Positions 1 to 11,319 of a stretch of DNA of 64,000 bases are shown here, piece by piece. A program made the position numbers and the translations under genes. Each line of letters starts with the position of its first letter. Positions within the stretch are counted from its first letter, which is position 1. The stretch is from Azolla caroliniana. Taxonomy: Eukaryota; Polypodiophyta. The notes under the pieces were generated by a model, which was given only the letters and a program-made list of their open reading frames with translations, was not told the origin of the DNA and made no database searches. Location: positions 19,096,001-19,160,000 of the forward strand of contig JBHGNT010000013.1 of NCBI GenBank assembly GCA_043228905.1, given 5' to 3'.

Positions 1-132
1 GACCCATCCCGTTAATCCTCTTCCAAAATGGCCCGGATGTTTGGCTCTGCTGCGGTGTCCGCGTCCGTAGGTGACGTAGGGCCCGTAGGTGCATCGTGGT
101 GTGGCTCCCCTATTTGGTGGGGCCGCTCAACA
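1..132. other. Unassigned sequence at left edge, abutting Copia-1
   Basis: Copia-1's 3' LTR should lie here. Only the last 11 bases (gccgctcaaca, 122-132) match the end of the family LTR as seen at 5477-5487. The rest does not resemble that LTR. Either the LTR is replaced or rearranged, or it comes from a diverged subfamily. I recognise no gene. Confidence 0.4.
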
Positions 133-1179
133 CTCCCACTCAAGCTCAACTTGAGGTTGGATCCTAGTGTCAGTCTTTGTGTCAGTCGGTTCTTCCAACT
201 GACTTCTCCTGGCGTCGCTCCGCCTTCCTCGCGCTCCTCGTCCGATCCGGTTCTATTTGCCGCGACCCCTCTTGTTCTGCGCGCCTCGACCTTCTCGGTC
301 GGTATGTCTGCTCAATAGGCCCCTCTCAGCTCCTTTGTTGCTATGACTCCGGCGCTTATCAATCCGTCGGTTCCTCCGCGATGGCATCGACTTCCACTAC
401 ATCCGTGTCTGCTTGGCCTTGAATTGATCCGGTTCTTCTGAATCTGTCTGTTGAACCGAATCGACTGTCTCCGATTCGTTCCATCTCTTGTCCGAATCGG
501 TTGCTCCCGATTCGTCTTCTGGTTCCAAGCCCTTCACCACATTAGACCATGTCCGAGTCTTGGCCTTCTTCCTTCGGTCGGCTCTGTCCTTCTTGACTCT
601 GCCGCCTTCTGTTCTTCCCTCACCAGCGCAATCGGTAGTCTCTTTGCCTTTGCCCGTTCCGGTGTCTTTGCCCGTTCTCCCCCTCAAGTGTGGCACGTCG
701 AGATGCTGAACACCAAGGATGTCGGTAAAGTGCTGCAACTTGTCCGATCCGAGCAGCTTGGTGAAGATGTCGGCAACTTGCCGATCCGTGTGAACATACC
801 GTAGTTCAACTTCACCGCTCAGGACCCGCTCATGCACAAAGTGATAATGCACTTCTATGTGCTTCGTGCGAGCATGGAACACAGGGTTCTTGGCGAGTTG
901 AATGCTGCTTATGTTGTCGCAGTAGACCAGAATCGGGGTCGGTACCTCGATCCATAAGTCTTGCAGTAGTCATCGAAGCCAAATGGTTTCATAGGTGGCA
1001 ATGGTAGCGCCCCAATACTCAGCCTTAGTGCTCAACAGAGCAACTGTTGGCTGCTTTTTGCTGCTCCACGCAACAGCCGCGCTACCTAGGGAAAACATAT
1101 AACCAGAGGTTGATCGGCGATTTGATGCATCGCTAGCCCAGTCGGCATCCGTGTAACCGACGAGCTCTTCGGTTATACC
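133..1179 (-). pseudogene. Copia-1 RNase H and C-terminal tail (broken)
   Basis: RNase H is degenerate around 900-1150, where the AEY region can still be seen. It continues in an open stretch (882-397) carrying the usual copia end motif HIEVHYHFV, then VADIFTKLLGS. Past the normal end of RNase H the frame continues with a lysine- and acid-rich tail containing WSNVVKGLEPE and TDSDKRWNESE, near matches of which occur in Copia-5. Most copia polyproteins end shortly after RNase H, so this extension is unusual; it is discussed in the findings. The frame is lost left of 397. Confidence 0.75.
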
Positions 1180-2265
1180 TCACCGGTATAACAGTCCCCG
1201 GTCCTTCGTTCCGCTTACATATTGCAGTATCCGTTGCACGCATTGAAGGTGCTCCACGGGCGGCTTCTGCATGAACTGACTTATCATCCCGACCGGATAG
1301 CTGATGTCAGGGCGTGTGATAGTCAGGTAAATAAGGCTTCTGACAATTTGTCGGAACCGTTTCTCGTTGTAGGCCGGTCCGGAGTTGGGACAGAGCTTCT
1401 GGTTCTGGTCCAATGGTGTGGAGACAGGTCGACATTCTATCATGCCGAACTTGTACAACATATTCAAGACATAATGTCGTTGTGAGAGTAATATGCCATC
1501 GGGGGTTCGGATCACCTCGATCCCAAGAAAATAATGAAGGTCCCCCAGGTCCTTCATCTCAAATGAGTCCGACAACAGGGACTTGACACAGTTGATTTCT
1601 GGAACACCCGGTCCGGTGATGACTAGATCATCAACATACAACAGTATACATACCGGACCGGCTGAGCCTTGCCAGATGAACAATGAAGAGTCCGATTTGG
1701 AGGCCACAAACCCCATCTTACGCAACCGGTGCGTGATTTTCGCATTCCAAGCTTGAGGGGCTTGCTTCAGGCCGTACAACAACTTCTTCAGTCGGCATAC
1801 CGCCGACTTGTTCATCTCCGATTGAAAACCGAGAGGCTGAGTCATAAAGACTTCTTCTTCAAGATCACCTTGAAGAAATGCATTCTTCACATCCATCTGA
1901 TGAAGATGCCACCCCCTTGCCGCAGCAACCGCCAGCACCACACGGACCGTCGTCATCTTCGCTACCGAAGCGAAGGTCTCGTCGTAGTCGATTCTATGGG
2001 TCTGCGTGTATCCCTTCGCCACTAATCGGGCTTTATACCGGTTAACAGAACCGTTGGCGTTGTACTTAACCTTGTAAATCCACTTGCATCCGATCGGTTT
2101 ACAGTGACGAGGAGGGTCAACCAGGTCCCATGTCTTGTTGATATCAAGTGCCTGCATTTCTTCTTCCATAGCGGCACGCCAATTTGCATCTTTGGCTGCT
2201 TCTGCGTAGCTCTCCGGCTCACGCACTTCCGCCACCTTAGTCATGTACGCATAGTGATGCGCCAT
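1180..2265 (-). pseudogene. Copia-1 reverse transcriptase
   Basis: This 361-codon stretch is the copia reverse transcriptase, which copies element RNA into DNA inside virus-like particles. It starts with the linker motif EEEMQALDINKTWDLVDPP and the [24 protein letters not shown] block. The catalytic box is YVDDLVITG and the first catalytic aspartate is in QMDVKNAFLQGDLEEEV. The end is QCVQRILQYVSGTKDRG, leading into RNase H. The RT core itself is uninterrupted, but the frame breaks on both sides (2266-2366 and about 1179). Confidence 0.9.
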
Positions 2266-2366
2266 GTACTCATTGTACCCGTACCGCTTGACGGGATACT
2301 TCTAGCGGGTGGAACGACGTAACTCACTATTACCCGGTTTGAGGCCCTTCTTGGCCGGTTCGGTCT

Positions 2367-2954
2367 TCATTGCCGAAGGTCCACCTTTCTCCTTGTCGGA
2401 GTTGGATGCACATTGATCTGACTCATCGTTGCCTGTTTCGAATTCCGACATCTTCTTCTTCCCCTTCTCTTTGCGCGTGAACCGCCGCCTCGGTTCCTTG
2501 CGCGGGGAGTGCACGGCAGAGTCTCTCCACTACTCGTGGGTTCCTCATCAGACTGGTCAGATTGACTCAGTCTCTTGTTTGGCCCGCTCAACCGGAACGA
2601 TTCCGGACTCTCATCCTGAGTCCACGCTTCATCATCCTCTACCTGGGCCGGTTCAGGCTCACTAGCCTCATCCACCGGCATCGGGTCGGATTCGGAAGTC
2701 GGAGCTGGTAAGGAGTACCACGATGCCGATTCATCGAACTCAACATCTCGACTAACTCGGACCTGCTTTGTCCGGGGGTTATAACACTTATAACCCTTCT
2801 GCTCTTGAGCATAGCCGATTAGGATGCATTTTTCCGATTTTGCATCCAGCTTCCTCCGCTTCTCTTCCAGTACATGCACATATGCAATGCTACCGAAGAT
2901 CTTAAGGTGTCTCAAATTCGGCTTGCACCCGAAATACAACTCGTGAGCTGACAC
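2367..2954 (-). pseudogene. Copia-1 integrase C-terminus and acidic linker
   Basis: The frame opens with the integrase C-terminal block HELYFGCKPNLRHLKIFGSI, then the KCILIGYAQEQKGYKCYNP motif typical of copia integrases. A low-complexity acidic linker ([21 protein letters not shown]) leads towards RT. A frameshift near 2510 moves the continuing linker (GNDESDQCASNSDKEKG) into another frame. It is part of Copia-1 and is not a separate gene. Confidence 0.85.
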
Positions 2955-3140
2955 CTTGTCACCGATCCAGTTCTTGATGTAGGCAATTGTTCAGACTACC
3001 TCCGCCCAGTAGAATTTGGGCATGCTCTTCTCCTCCAGCATTGCCCTTGCCACATCAATAAGCGACCAGTTCTTCCTTTCGGCAACACCGTTTTGTTGCG
3101 GTGTGTATCTGCAGCTCAACTCTCACCAAATTCCCTTTTG

Positions 3141-3731
3141 CTACAGATAACTGTTGAATTGGCGGGAAAAGTACTCTTTTCCACCATCCGACCGCAGCCA
3201 TTTGATCTTCCTCTCCGATTCTCGTTCCACCATGCTTTGGAGACTCCGAAAACACTCGAGGACTTCACTCTTCCGCTCAATGAGGTAGATCCATGTGTGC
3301 CGCGTATAGTTGTCGATGAAGGAGACGAAATATCGACTCCCGCCAAGACTAACATTCTGTGCCGGTCCCCACACATCCGAATGGATAAGGTCGAGCTTGT
3401 TCCGGCTCCGGTTACGTTCGGTGGGGAATGGAAGCCGGTGTTGCTTCCCGAGTTGGCAGGCTTCACATACTTGGGCCTTCCGGCCGCTAAACTTCGGCAA
3501 ACCGAAAACAACTTGTTTCGTTTGCAGGTCTTGAAGCCTCCGGTAATTGACGTGGCCTATCCGCTTGTGCCATAGGTCGATGTCCGATTCGACCTTTTCT
3601 CCTTTTGCAAACAGAGCGGTGCCGACGTCATTGGTGTCGAGGATAAACATCCTCTCGTCTCTGCGCCCTTGCGCAATAATCTGGCCCTCTTCCTCGATGA
3701 AGCACCCGAGGTGCGTAAACCACACCTGCAT
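3141..3731 (-). pseudogene. Copia-1 integrase core
   Basis: The zinc-binding module (WHKRIGHVNYRRL, then CEACQLGKQHRL) is followed by the catalytic core with HSDVWGPA and RSDGGKEYFS. The third catalytic residue should follow within NGVAERKN, as in Copia-5, but the frame is lost here (about 3000-3130). An N-terminal part of the same domain (QVWFTHLGCFIEEEGQIIAQGRR) precedes it. This is the enzyme that joins element cDNA to host DNA. Confidence 0.85.
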
Positions 3732-3734
3732 TCC

Positions 3735-4981
3735 CTAGTCGACGATCTGTCCGACCGACACCAGGTTCTTCGTGATTGTCGGAACGTGTAATACGTTCAT
3801 CAGCTCCCCCTTCTGTCTGACGTGGCTCAAAGGGACTTCTCCGACGTGCACAATTGGGTGAGGAGTGTCGTCTCCGATTTCGACTACTCCTGGTTGATCC
3901 GGTTTCTCCAAAAAGGAGAACCACTCTTGGTGGTTCGTCATGTGGTTCGACACACCGGAATCAACATACCACACTTCCTCCGATTTGGAAGTGGTCTTCT
4001 TCATCGAGTTCGCCTCGTGCTTCATCACCAAGGCTGGCCCATTACTGTTCTTGGATCCTCCCGATCCCTTCGCGTAGTGCGAGCTTTGCCGGCCATCCTT
4101 GCCGGCCTTGCCAGATCCGGATTTGTCCGAATCGACGCGTTTTCTCCAGCACTCGCTCTCTCTGTGGCCCTTTTTGCCACAGTACCAGCATACCGTTGCA
4201 GTCTTCTCTTGCCGTCTTCCGGTGCCGCCATGACTCCCCCTGCTCCCGGAGGATCCGGAACTACTGTCAGCACGTTCTCTGTGCCTTTGTTCCTGGTCTT
4301 GCCGGCCGCTTCCATTGCGTGCCGACCCGCCTCGTCCACCACGCCCACGGGACCGATCCACTTCCGTGTACAACATCCGGTTGTCAATGGGTGCGCTAGT
4401 TGACGCACCAACGTGGTTCTCCTCTACAAGGAGCATCGGCTGTAAGTCGAAAAATGACGGTGTATTCTCCCTTGTACACACCGCCGTTCGGAACGCTCTG
4501 AACTTAGACGCCAGGCCCCCAAGACAGATATGTACCATCTTGTCTTCCTCTACGATAACGTTGATAGAGGCAAGCGAGTCACAGATCTCTTTGATCCGGG
4601 CCGTGTAATCCACCACCGACATGTCCTTCTGTCGGACATTGCTCAACTCCTATCGGAGTTGCAGCTTCTGGGTTGTAGTGCTCGCAGCAAAAACCTTCTT
4701 CAGGTTCCCCCAAGCCTCCTTCGGTGTCTTGGCGTCTCAGATGTGGCTCAGCAACTGGTCTCCGACACTGGACGCGAAGCAGTACATCACTCTGCTTGCC
4801 GATTGTTCCCACACTGGGAAGTCCTTATGTGCCGCATCAGGTGTTGTTTCGTTGGCTCCTTCGACGAAACTCCAATGGCCATGCCCAAGCAGTACTGGTG
4901 CATCTTATACGACCAAGATGCATAGTTGGATCTGTCGAGTTTCTCCACAGGGAGCGAGCTAGCCATCCCTCTATCCATCAC
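3735..4981 (-). pseudogene. Copia-1 gag and protease
   Basis: Gag starts at 4981 with MMDRGMASSLPVEKLDRSNY, the same beginning as Copia-5 and Copia-A gag (YASWSYKMHQY). A frameshift near 4880 displaces the next segment. From 4646 the frame is open: RQKDMSVVDYTARIKEICDSL, a glycine/arginine-rich stretch, a CCHC zinc knuckle (CWYCGKKGHRESEC) and the aspartic protease motif WYVDSGVSNHMT. The alanine usual after DSG is valine here. Gag forms the particle shell and the protease processes the polyprotein. Confidence 0.88.
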
Positions 4982-5061
4982 TTCTCTGTCTGTTGTTTTA
5001 CGACCTATTAGGGTTTGCTTTCAAGCGTTTGTCGGTTGTAGAGGAGGTTCTCAACCCTCGC

Positions 5062-5073
5062 GCTCTGATACTA
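5062..5073 (-). promoter_or_regulatory. Copia-1 primer binding site (tRNA-iMet)
   Basis: On the minus strand the twelve bases directly after the LTR read TAGTATCAGAGC. This is one mismatch from the standard TGGTATCAGAGC that pairs with the 3' end of initiator-Met tRNA to prime minus-strand DNA synthesis. It touches the LTR end at 5074. Confidence 0.85.
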
Positions 5074-5487
5074 TGTAAACGATTACTTGCGGAAGCGTTA
5101 GAAAATAGAGAAGGTAGGGAATACACAAAGTACACAGGAGAGATAGAGAGAGCAGAACTTCAAGTCTACATTCAAAAACGATAAAAACACTATGTACATA
5201 CAACTATGCTCAGTAGCATTATTTATACAAGTCCTCGTGGGACTGACAGAAGTACCGCTTACTTCAATGCTCACACGAGCATCTGACACTTACTACGAGA
5301 CTATAATTGCCTAGTAGTCTACACTAATACTAGGCTTCCGGTTACTGATTGGATCCGGCTAACCGGCTCCCCAGCTCATCGGCTCTGTTGCTTGCCGGCT
5401 CGGTTGCTCACGGCTTACCGATCCATCTCGCTTGCCGGCTCAGGCTTATTCCGCCGATCCGGCTCCAGTTGAGCTTGCCGCTCAACA
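5074..5487 (-). repeat. Copia-1 5' LTR
   Basis: The 414-bp LTR has ends TGTTGAGC...GTTTACA on the minus strand. It aligns with both Copia-5 LTRs (43957-44381, 49506-49928). A TATA box (TATAAAT, minus strand, 5221-5227) marks the U3 promoter. A short purine run at 5144-5151 lies where Copia-5 has its long (GA)n. Confidence 0.88.
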
Positions 5488-5688
5488 GAGATCAATACAT
5501 AAATTCCTATGATCGAATTCCGGTGTCCATTCCCCCAGTGAGAATTTATGTATACGATCCAAAATACCTTCGGAAAGTAGCACATAGTCAATCACACTAT
5601 TTCCATTATGTTTTCTACATGTAAAGCCGTTAGTATTGGGCCATAAGGAAACACCATTTGCAATAAGCAATCCGGTACTATTGCAATA

Positions 5689-5690
<2 letters not shown>
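5488..5690 (-). pseudogene. LINE endonuclease fragment
   Basis: The minus strand codes for a short piece with NGVSLWPNTNGFTCRKHNG and SVIDYVLLSEGILDRI, ending WTPEFDHRNLCIDL. The spacing of NG..S.IDYVL and the later DH resembles the C-terminal half of the apurinic endonuclease-like domain (S-DH motif) of non-LTR retrotransposons. It is only about 60 codons long and both ends are cut. Placement in a clade is not possible; it may be kin to the antisense LINE fragments at 17222-17920. Confidence 0.5.
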
Positions 5691-5733
<43 letters not shown>

Positions 5734-5886
5734 AGAAGAAGAAGAAGAAATAGAATATATATTTTATCGTCCATGATGAGGCCAAATTTGACCTAACAAA
5801 CCAAATCAACATTTCACCTTATATGTGACGCCTACTAAGGAAACTCTTGGTGTGTGTGTGTGTGTGTGTGTGCATGCATGAGATAT

Positions 5887-5917
<31 letters not shown>

Positions 5918-5920
5918 TAT
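5691..5920. repeat. Microsatellite cluster (GA)n-(AAG)n, (TG)n, (GATA)n
   Basis: (GA)n runs 5691-5731, then an (AAG)-type run to about 5749. (TG)n lies near 5851-5872 and (GATA)n near 5888-5916. The sequence between has no coding signal. The cluster lies between two oppositely oriented LINE fragments. Confidence 0.85.
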
Positions 5921-5924
5921 TTCA

Positions 5925-6425
5925 CATGGCCTTAAAACGAAGACATATTTCGAATGGGACATGTTTTTTCTATATAGTGGTTGAAGAAGACGCCAGACAT
6001 ATGTTCATTACATGTCCAATTGCTAAAGCCATTTGGGTGATTATATCACAAAATTGGGCATCGATTTTAGGAAATATTTTGTCACCTTATAAGTGGGTTT
6101 TTAGTGATGAGGATAAAGATATGCTCGCACCATCATATAAGATTGTGTTTGACTACCTTAGATATTGGGGGATGTGGTTTAATTGGACCATGAGAAATGG
6201 GTTCTTGTTTGATGGACTTCATGGGGTAACACAACAACTCTGTATGATGAAAGGGAAGTTAATTTGGCAATTTTCACAACTATGTTGTATGGGGACATTG
6301 TCCCAAGAGGAGATAGACTTCACAACACTTGAGAGGGTTCCCCTTGCACTATCACTATTTATGAAATAGTGAAGATAGCAAGGGTTGTATTATCATATTG
6401 TTTTAATAACAAACATTGATTTATT
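5925..6425 (+). pseudogene. 5'-truncated LINE, zf-RVT end of ORF2
   Basis: A 147-codon frame (5926-6369) matches, segment by segment, the last part of the LINE ORF2 at 30715-31161: CFFYIVVEEDARHMFITCPIAKAIW corresponds to CFFCTVPLDDSPHRFIKCPIACTIW, and YLRYWGMWFNWTMRN to FLRYWGLQHNWNMRN. This is the cysteine/histidine domain (zf-RVT) found after RT in plant L1-type ORF2. Here the first of the paired cysteines is followed by Y instead of the second C. The copy ends after about 55 bases of 3' UTR directly in a (GA)n run, as does the long LINE. Confidence 0.8.
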
Positions 6426-6447
6426 GAGAGAGAGAGAGAGAGAGAGA
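6426..6447. repeat. (GA)n between two LINE fragments
   Basis: Eleven GA units separate the 3' end of one LINE fragment from the start of the next. The same arrangement, LINE end against (GA)n, occurs at 31245-31268. Confidence 0.9.
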
Positions 6448-6660
6448 ATTATTACGCATCCCACCTAATTATGGGTTTATCTGGCAACAACTACAAAATA
6501 TTGCATTGATGCAAGGTTCCTTACCTCTACAAACATGAGAACAACCGCGGATTGATTGGTGTTTATGGGGTCAAACGTCGTTGTTACAAGTGACAATCAC
6601 TACTAATCTTTTGTATCATTGCTCTATTGAGTCTCTGGGTGTTAATAGCTTAAGAGTGAT
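6448..6660 (+). pseudogene. Second LINE fragment (region between RT and zf-RVT)
   Basis: Translation of about 6470-6640 reads YGFIWQQLQNIALMQGSLPL and then LLYHCSIESL. These match GFIWEKLQDIPLLQGSLPL and NILYHHAMASL of the long LINE (30424-30600). It carries stops and is 5' truncated, and its 5' side abuts the (GA)n at 6426-6447. A third copy of the same segment lies at 33015-33165. Confidence 0.65.
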
Positions 6661-8922
6661 TGACACTCACCCAATCTTGCCAACACAAGGTTACATGGTG
6701 GTAGGTTCCGACACACTTACCTTAAAGTGATTCTCAACGAGAAAACCCGAGTAAGACAACTTTTGGTATGGTCACTGAAACAGAACTACAAATTAAAAAT
6801 TTGCTTGTGAATTTTTAGGTGCAATGACTATTTGGAATAAGTGCACCAATACACTTACAACAGGCCACAACCTCATTACCACAATCACTTTTTTCAAAGT
6901 TCTTGGCATTTTTTACCTACAAGACTACCAAAAAGGCCTAATAACAAAGCTTTTAGGGACAAGCCAATAGCTATTGTGATTTGTAATGGGGGTGTCGAGA
7001 TTGTAGCTCCACATCAGCCAACAAATAGTGGGAGAATCAAATATCCAACACTCATGCATTCCCATTGTCAACCATAATCAACATTTAGATAGTGCGAGGA
7101 GTATTAGTAATGGAATGGAAAGTCAAATACCTGACACTTATGCATTCACATTGTCAACTATCATCAACATTCAAATTGTGCAATGAGTGTTAGTAATAGG
7201 TGAGAGTAGAAAATGGTTATCCTTCCTCAAAGACTAATCTTAGGGCTAAGGGTTGCCTTGTAATTAAAAGCTCTAAATAATAACTAAAAGAACAACAATA
7301 GTCAAAACCCTAAACTAAGGTTTATGTAGAAAAAAGGAGGGAAAGGCTACATTGATTGGCCGCTCTCATAAAAAGATTCTTTTCTCACCAACCTTCCTCT
7401 TAAACTTGGGTGGTGACCTTACACCCAAATCACATCCCAGTTCAAGTGATTGATATATATTGTAATCCTAAATATTAACATTCCCATATTTACATTCAAG
7501 TGACCGTTATCCTATAGTTTAGGGTTTTACATATATATCTTATTTATCGCAAAGTATTTGTTCCCCGCCATACAACCAATACCAACATGCCAACATTAAA
7601 GGCCTTATGATGAAGCTCCTAGGATAAGCCGACCCGATGATAAACGCCCTGGCAACGAGGGAACCTACCTACAAAGCTACATATTGTGTACTTACCAAAG
7701 GTACCTACATAAGTTCCAACATACATTGATTCTTATTTACTTATCAAAGGTATCTACGATAGCACTCATCTCAAGCTAAAGAGACCATCTTTCTATATGA
7801 ACTAACAATAATAACCCACAAAGCGTTGGATGTGTTTTTTAGTTTATGGAGGTTCCATGCATAACATGAACATGACTTTAGCCTCATTGGGTTCTGTGTA
7901 TTTGAACCCTTGGGTATTTTATTTGGAATCTTCTCATGAACCTTGAGTTAGCAAACTTTCAAATAACTATATTAGTGTACCACCAAAACTTACCTACAAG
8001 GCCCGACAACAAATGTCTCAAGGACGAGCTAGCCTAGAAATGAGCCAACCCAACAACAAAGGCCCTAGTGACGATGCTCCCAATAATGAGCCAACACGAT
8101 GACAAAATCCCTAGAAAAGAAGGTATTATCCTTACAAAAACCTAGCTACAAAAGATACTTACGAAGGATGCCACATACAAAAATAATGTTATAGGCATCA
8201 CCTTACGAAGTGTTTCTACAATTATTTTTAATGATTTAAGGGTAGAATAGTTGGGAAACCGGTTATTCTAGGAATTGGGACAAACCTATACGGACCTATG
8301 ACATGTGGGACACATTGTGGTTGAGGAGCCTTAGTTGTTGAGCTATATACATAAATGAAACTAGCTACCTCCTTAATAGCAACATATTGCGATGTTGTTG
8401 AGACTCTATTGGTAAGATTATGATCTCTTCTTTGGATTTGTTATTTCAATGAGCAAGGCATAACGTAAGGTAAAAATTCGGTGGTATGGGAAACTGATGG
8501 TGTTTTATGTCGATCTCATGTCCTTTGCTAGGGGGTGGCGAATGTGGTTGGGCCATTCTTGTCCTTAATATATCAATCGTTTGCTTATGTTGATTAGCCT
8601 CACATGTCAAATTTGGCCAATCATGGCCTCATAATAGGTCAAATTTGCGCCTCCCTGTGACCGACACCGACTCACGAGCTCGGCTTGGGTCCGCATGTGT
8701 TATGGTCGTGAATCGGTTCAAAACATCTACAAAGTGTCCAATGGCTTGCTTGCATATCGATTGGGATGGTCGAGAGAGCCTATACACACATTGGTTGCCT
8801 CTCCCCCTTCTGGGATCATGCTGACACGTGGCCAAAACTAGCTTCTGCCACGTGGATTCTCAGAAGGACACAATGAGAGGTCCAAATGCTTGCAAAGGGA
8901 TGAGGTGCCTCCCCTGTTCCTC

Positions 8923-8927
<5 letters not shown>
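6661..8927. other. Intergenic, no gene recognised; local 87-bp duplication
   Basis: AT-rich sequence with no open frame of note. Two imperfect copies of an 80-90-bp segment (beginning atcaaatatccaacac at about 7035 and gtcaaatacctgacac at about 7122) form a tandem duplication. The last few hundred bases before 8928 are the likely promoter region of the PDZ-TPR gene. I see no other structure. Confidence 0.6.
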
Positions 8928-8961
<34 letters not shown>

Positions 8962-9010
8962 CACAGAGAGAGACAGAGAGAGACAGAGAGAGACACACAC
9001 ACACAGAGAT
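8928..9010. repeat. (TG)n-(GA)n-(CA)n compound microsatellite
   Basis: A (TG)n run is followed by imperfect (GA)n with AGAC interruptions and then a (CA)n run. It lies 80-160 bases before the start codon at 9094, so it is probably in the promoter or 5' UTR of that gene. The open frames drawn through it on both strands are products of the repeat. Confidence 0.85.
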
Positions 9011-9093
9011 AGAGACAGAGAGACAGGGGCAGAGAGACGAGAGACGAGAGACGGAGAAGAGGCAGGGTGGGGTGATCGCGAGAGAGCATCATC

Positions 9094-11319
9094 ATGCCTG
9101 GCTCCATTCGCCTTTCACCCTTAATCTTCAACTCTGCTACCTCCTCTGCTGCTCTCAATCGAGTCAGTGATGATCCAACCCTAACCACCCTTAAATCAGA
9201 CATCCCCACCACTTGCTGCTTCCCCAGCAGTAGCCATCGCCATCATCTTCATAGCAGTGGCCGTGGTCATCATCCTGTAGCTTCCACCGCCCCTATCTCG
9301 TCCACCCATACCCCTCTTTCGAGATTCACTAAATTTAGGGCTTCCGCTGCTGCAAGCGGTGGCGACGGTGCAGGTGCAGGTGCAGCTTCTTCTGACACTC
9401 CCACCAAATATGAGGAGTATGAAGTGGAGTTGGAGAAACCCATTGGCCTCAAGTTCTACAAAGGCCAAGACGGCGGTGTCTACATTGATGCCATTGCTCC
9501 TGGTGGCAGTGCTGACAAAACCAAGCAGTTCACTCCCGGGGATAGGGTCCTAGCAACCAGGTAAATGAAATCTCCTCAAACGTAGTGGGGTTTCTATCTG
9601 ATCCCCCCCTAAACCAGGTTTTCCTATGCCTATAACTTGGTTGTCAATACTTTGTAGTCTTCTCGTCTTATAGAATTGATTTGAGTCATGAAAGATTTCA
9701 ATGGCCTTGATTGAGCTTGGTCCTAACAGGGTTGTGACCACCGATCAATTGAATAAACTTGCCTTATTCATATGTATTGATTGGGATTGGACCATGAACT
9801 TTATCTCAACATGAACACATGCTTCAATCATTTGCTTGGTTTTTGTGTCTTAGATTTGATCATTTGGATGTTTAATGGTCACTAAACTTGCATTGTTACA
9901 GCGCCGTGTTCGGAACTGAAATGTGGCCAGCAGCTGCATATGGTCAGACCATGTACACCATTCGGCAACGAATCGGAACGCTTGTGATGAAAATGGAGAG
10001 GCGTTTTGGTTGTTGCTCCTTTAACTATCTCCTTTTCTATTCTGACACCTTAACATTTTAAGAAACATCACAATCATGCTTCACAGCAGTGAAAGCAAAG
10101 ATTCATGGCACATCCATATTGCAATCATGCTTCACTCTTGTGACATCGATAAATCATGTCATTCATGCACATTGTAATCAGGCTTTACTTTTGTCACACA
10201 TGTGATTTATTCTCATCACAATCATTCTTCAGAATTGCAATGAGTGAGATTAAAGGCCAAGATATGCTTCATTTACCTGGGCTAGGGCCATTAGAAAACA
10301 GATGAATATCAGGATTATGTGAAGGCATCTGGACTGACAAACGGGATTTGTGATGTGTAGGAGAACGTGAGGATGCTGCAGTTCCTCGTGATTTAGTTGC
10401 GGCGGAGAGAAATGCTGGCTTCATTGGGGAGGCTGTCCGGGAAATACAGGTATCTCTCATGGAGAAGGGCAGACTCTTTCAATTAGTTACTGATGGCCCC
10501 ATGGGTTCACCTTTGGTTCAATTAACACATTGATTTGTTTTAAAAACTAGATTAAGAATTATCTGCGTAAGATGGAGCTGAAAAAGCAAAGAGAAGAAGA
10601 CCTAGAGGAGGGGCTTAAGCTATACAAGTAAATTGACACTACTTTTCAAAACTTTCATGTGAATGAGGAAACCGTAAATGAGTGAGGTTACTGAAATCCG
10701 GATATTTTTCTTGTTTGCAATCTCTTAAGAGCTGGACAGTATAAGGAAGCACTCGAAAAATTTGATTCAGTGCTAGGCGCTAAGCCTGAATATAACGAGG
10801 AAGCTGTTGCAAACTACAATGTGGCTTGCTGTTACTCCAAACTCAATGAGGTAGATAACCTACCTTAAGTTAAAAATATATACCAGTGGATGTGTGTGTG
10901 AGTTTGTGAGAACAAAGCTTAGGGTCAGCATTGCATATGTGATACAGGCTTGTGTGTATTTCCTTCATAATTTTTCCATATATTTACCATGCATTTGCAG
11001 GTGGAGGCGGGTTTATCTGCCCTTGAAGCTGCATTGGAGGCTGGATTTGAAGATTATAAGGTATGTTGCGTGAACACGTTGTGTTTCGGATGTTTTTTGT
11101 TCTAGTTAGTAGTTCACTTCATGTAAAAAAGATCTAGTTATTTATATATATAGTGTGTGGTATGCTGTTTCGCAGACAGTTCGAACCGATCCAGATCTTG
11201 CCAATATCAGAAATTCTCCAAAGTTCAAGCCAATGATCGATAGGTTCGATGAACCTTTTATCAATGAAAATGCACTCAATGCCTTGAAAAATGTGTTTGG
11301 CATTTTTGGCAAGAAATGA
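9094..11319 (+). CDS. ZKT: Chloroplast PDZ-TPR protein, MET1/ZKT type (7 exons)
   Basis: Exons by eye: 9094-9560, 9902-10008, 10361-10449, 10551-10627, 10730-10850, 11001-11060, 11176-11319. All introns are GT-AG, and the 1065 nt give 354 codons plus a stop. Residues 1-90 are rich in S, T, R and H and poor in acids, as in a chloroplast transit peptide. Residues about 105-192 form a PDZ domain (PIGLKFYKGQDGGVYIDAI). Later exons give RDLVAAERNAGFIGEAVREIQ-like and NYLRKME helices, then TPR helices (AGQYKEALEKFDSVLG, NYNVACCYSKLNEVEAG). The C-terminus is FDEPFINENALNALKNVFG. The Arabidopsis family member (AT1G55480) is a thylakoid-associated protein that aids photosystem II assembly and repair; that role is transferred by homology. 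The next upstream in-frame ATG was not needed, because the transit peptide is complete. No sign of decay. Confidence 0.92.

Larger units (their letters stand above)
133..5487 (-). mobile_element. Copia-1: decayed Ty1/copia retrotransposon
   Basis: The order on the minus strand is LTR (5074-5487), PBS (5062-5073), gag, protease, integrase, reverse transcriptase, RNase H, a charged tail and a degenerate polypurine tract (133-145). This is the Ty1/copia order, with integrase before RT. The internal proteins align domain for domain with Copia-5 (43957-49928), so the two belong to one family. Copia-1 has many stops and frameshifts and is surely non-autonomous. The far LTR is missing or unrecognisable at the window edge, so the target duplication cannot be tested; GAGAT (5488-5492) would be the right copy. 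Confidence 0.9.

Noticed and set aside
1-132. 3' LTR of Copia-1
   Set aside because: Only 11 bases at the junction match the family LTR; the rest does not align with 5074-5487 or the Copia-5 LTRs.
8828-9212. Overlapping frames around 8.9-9.2 kb on both strands
   Set aside because: They translate the (TG)n/(GA)n/(CA)n microsatellite into R-E, S-L or T-H repeats and end in the real transit-peptide exon.
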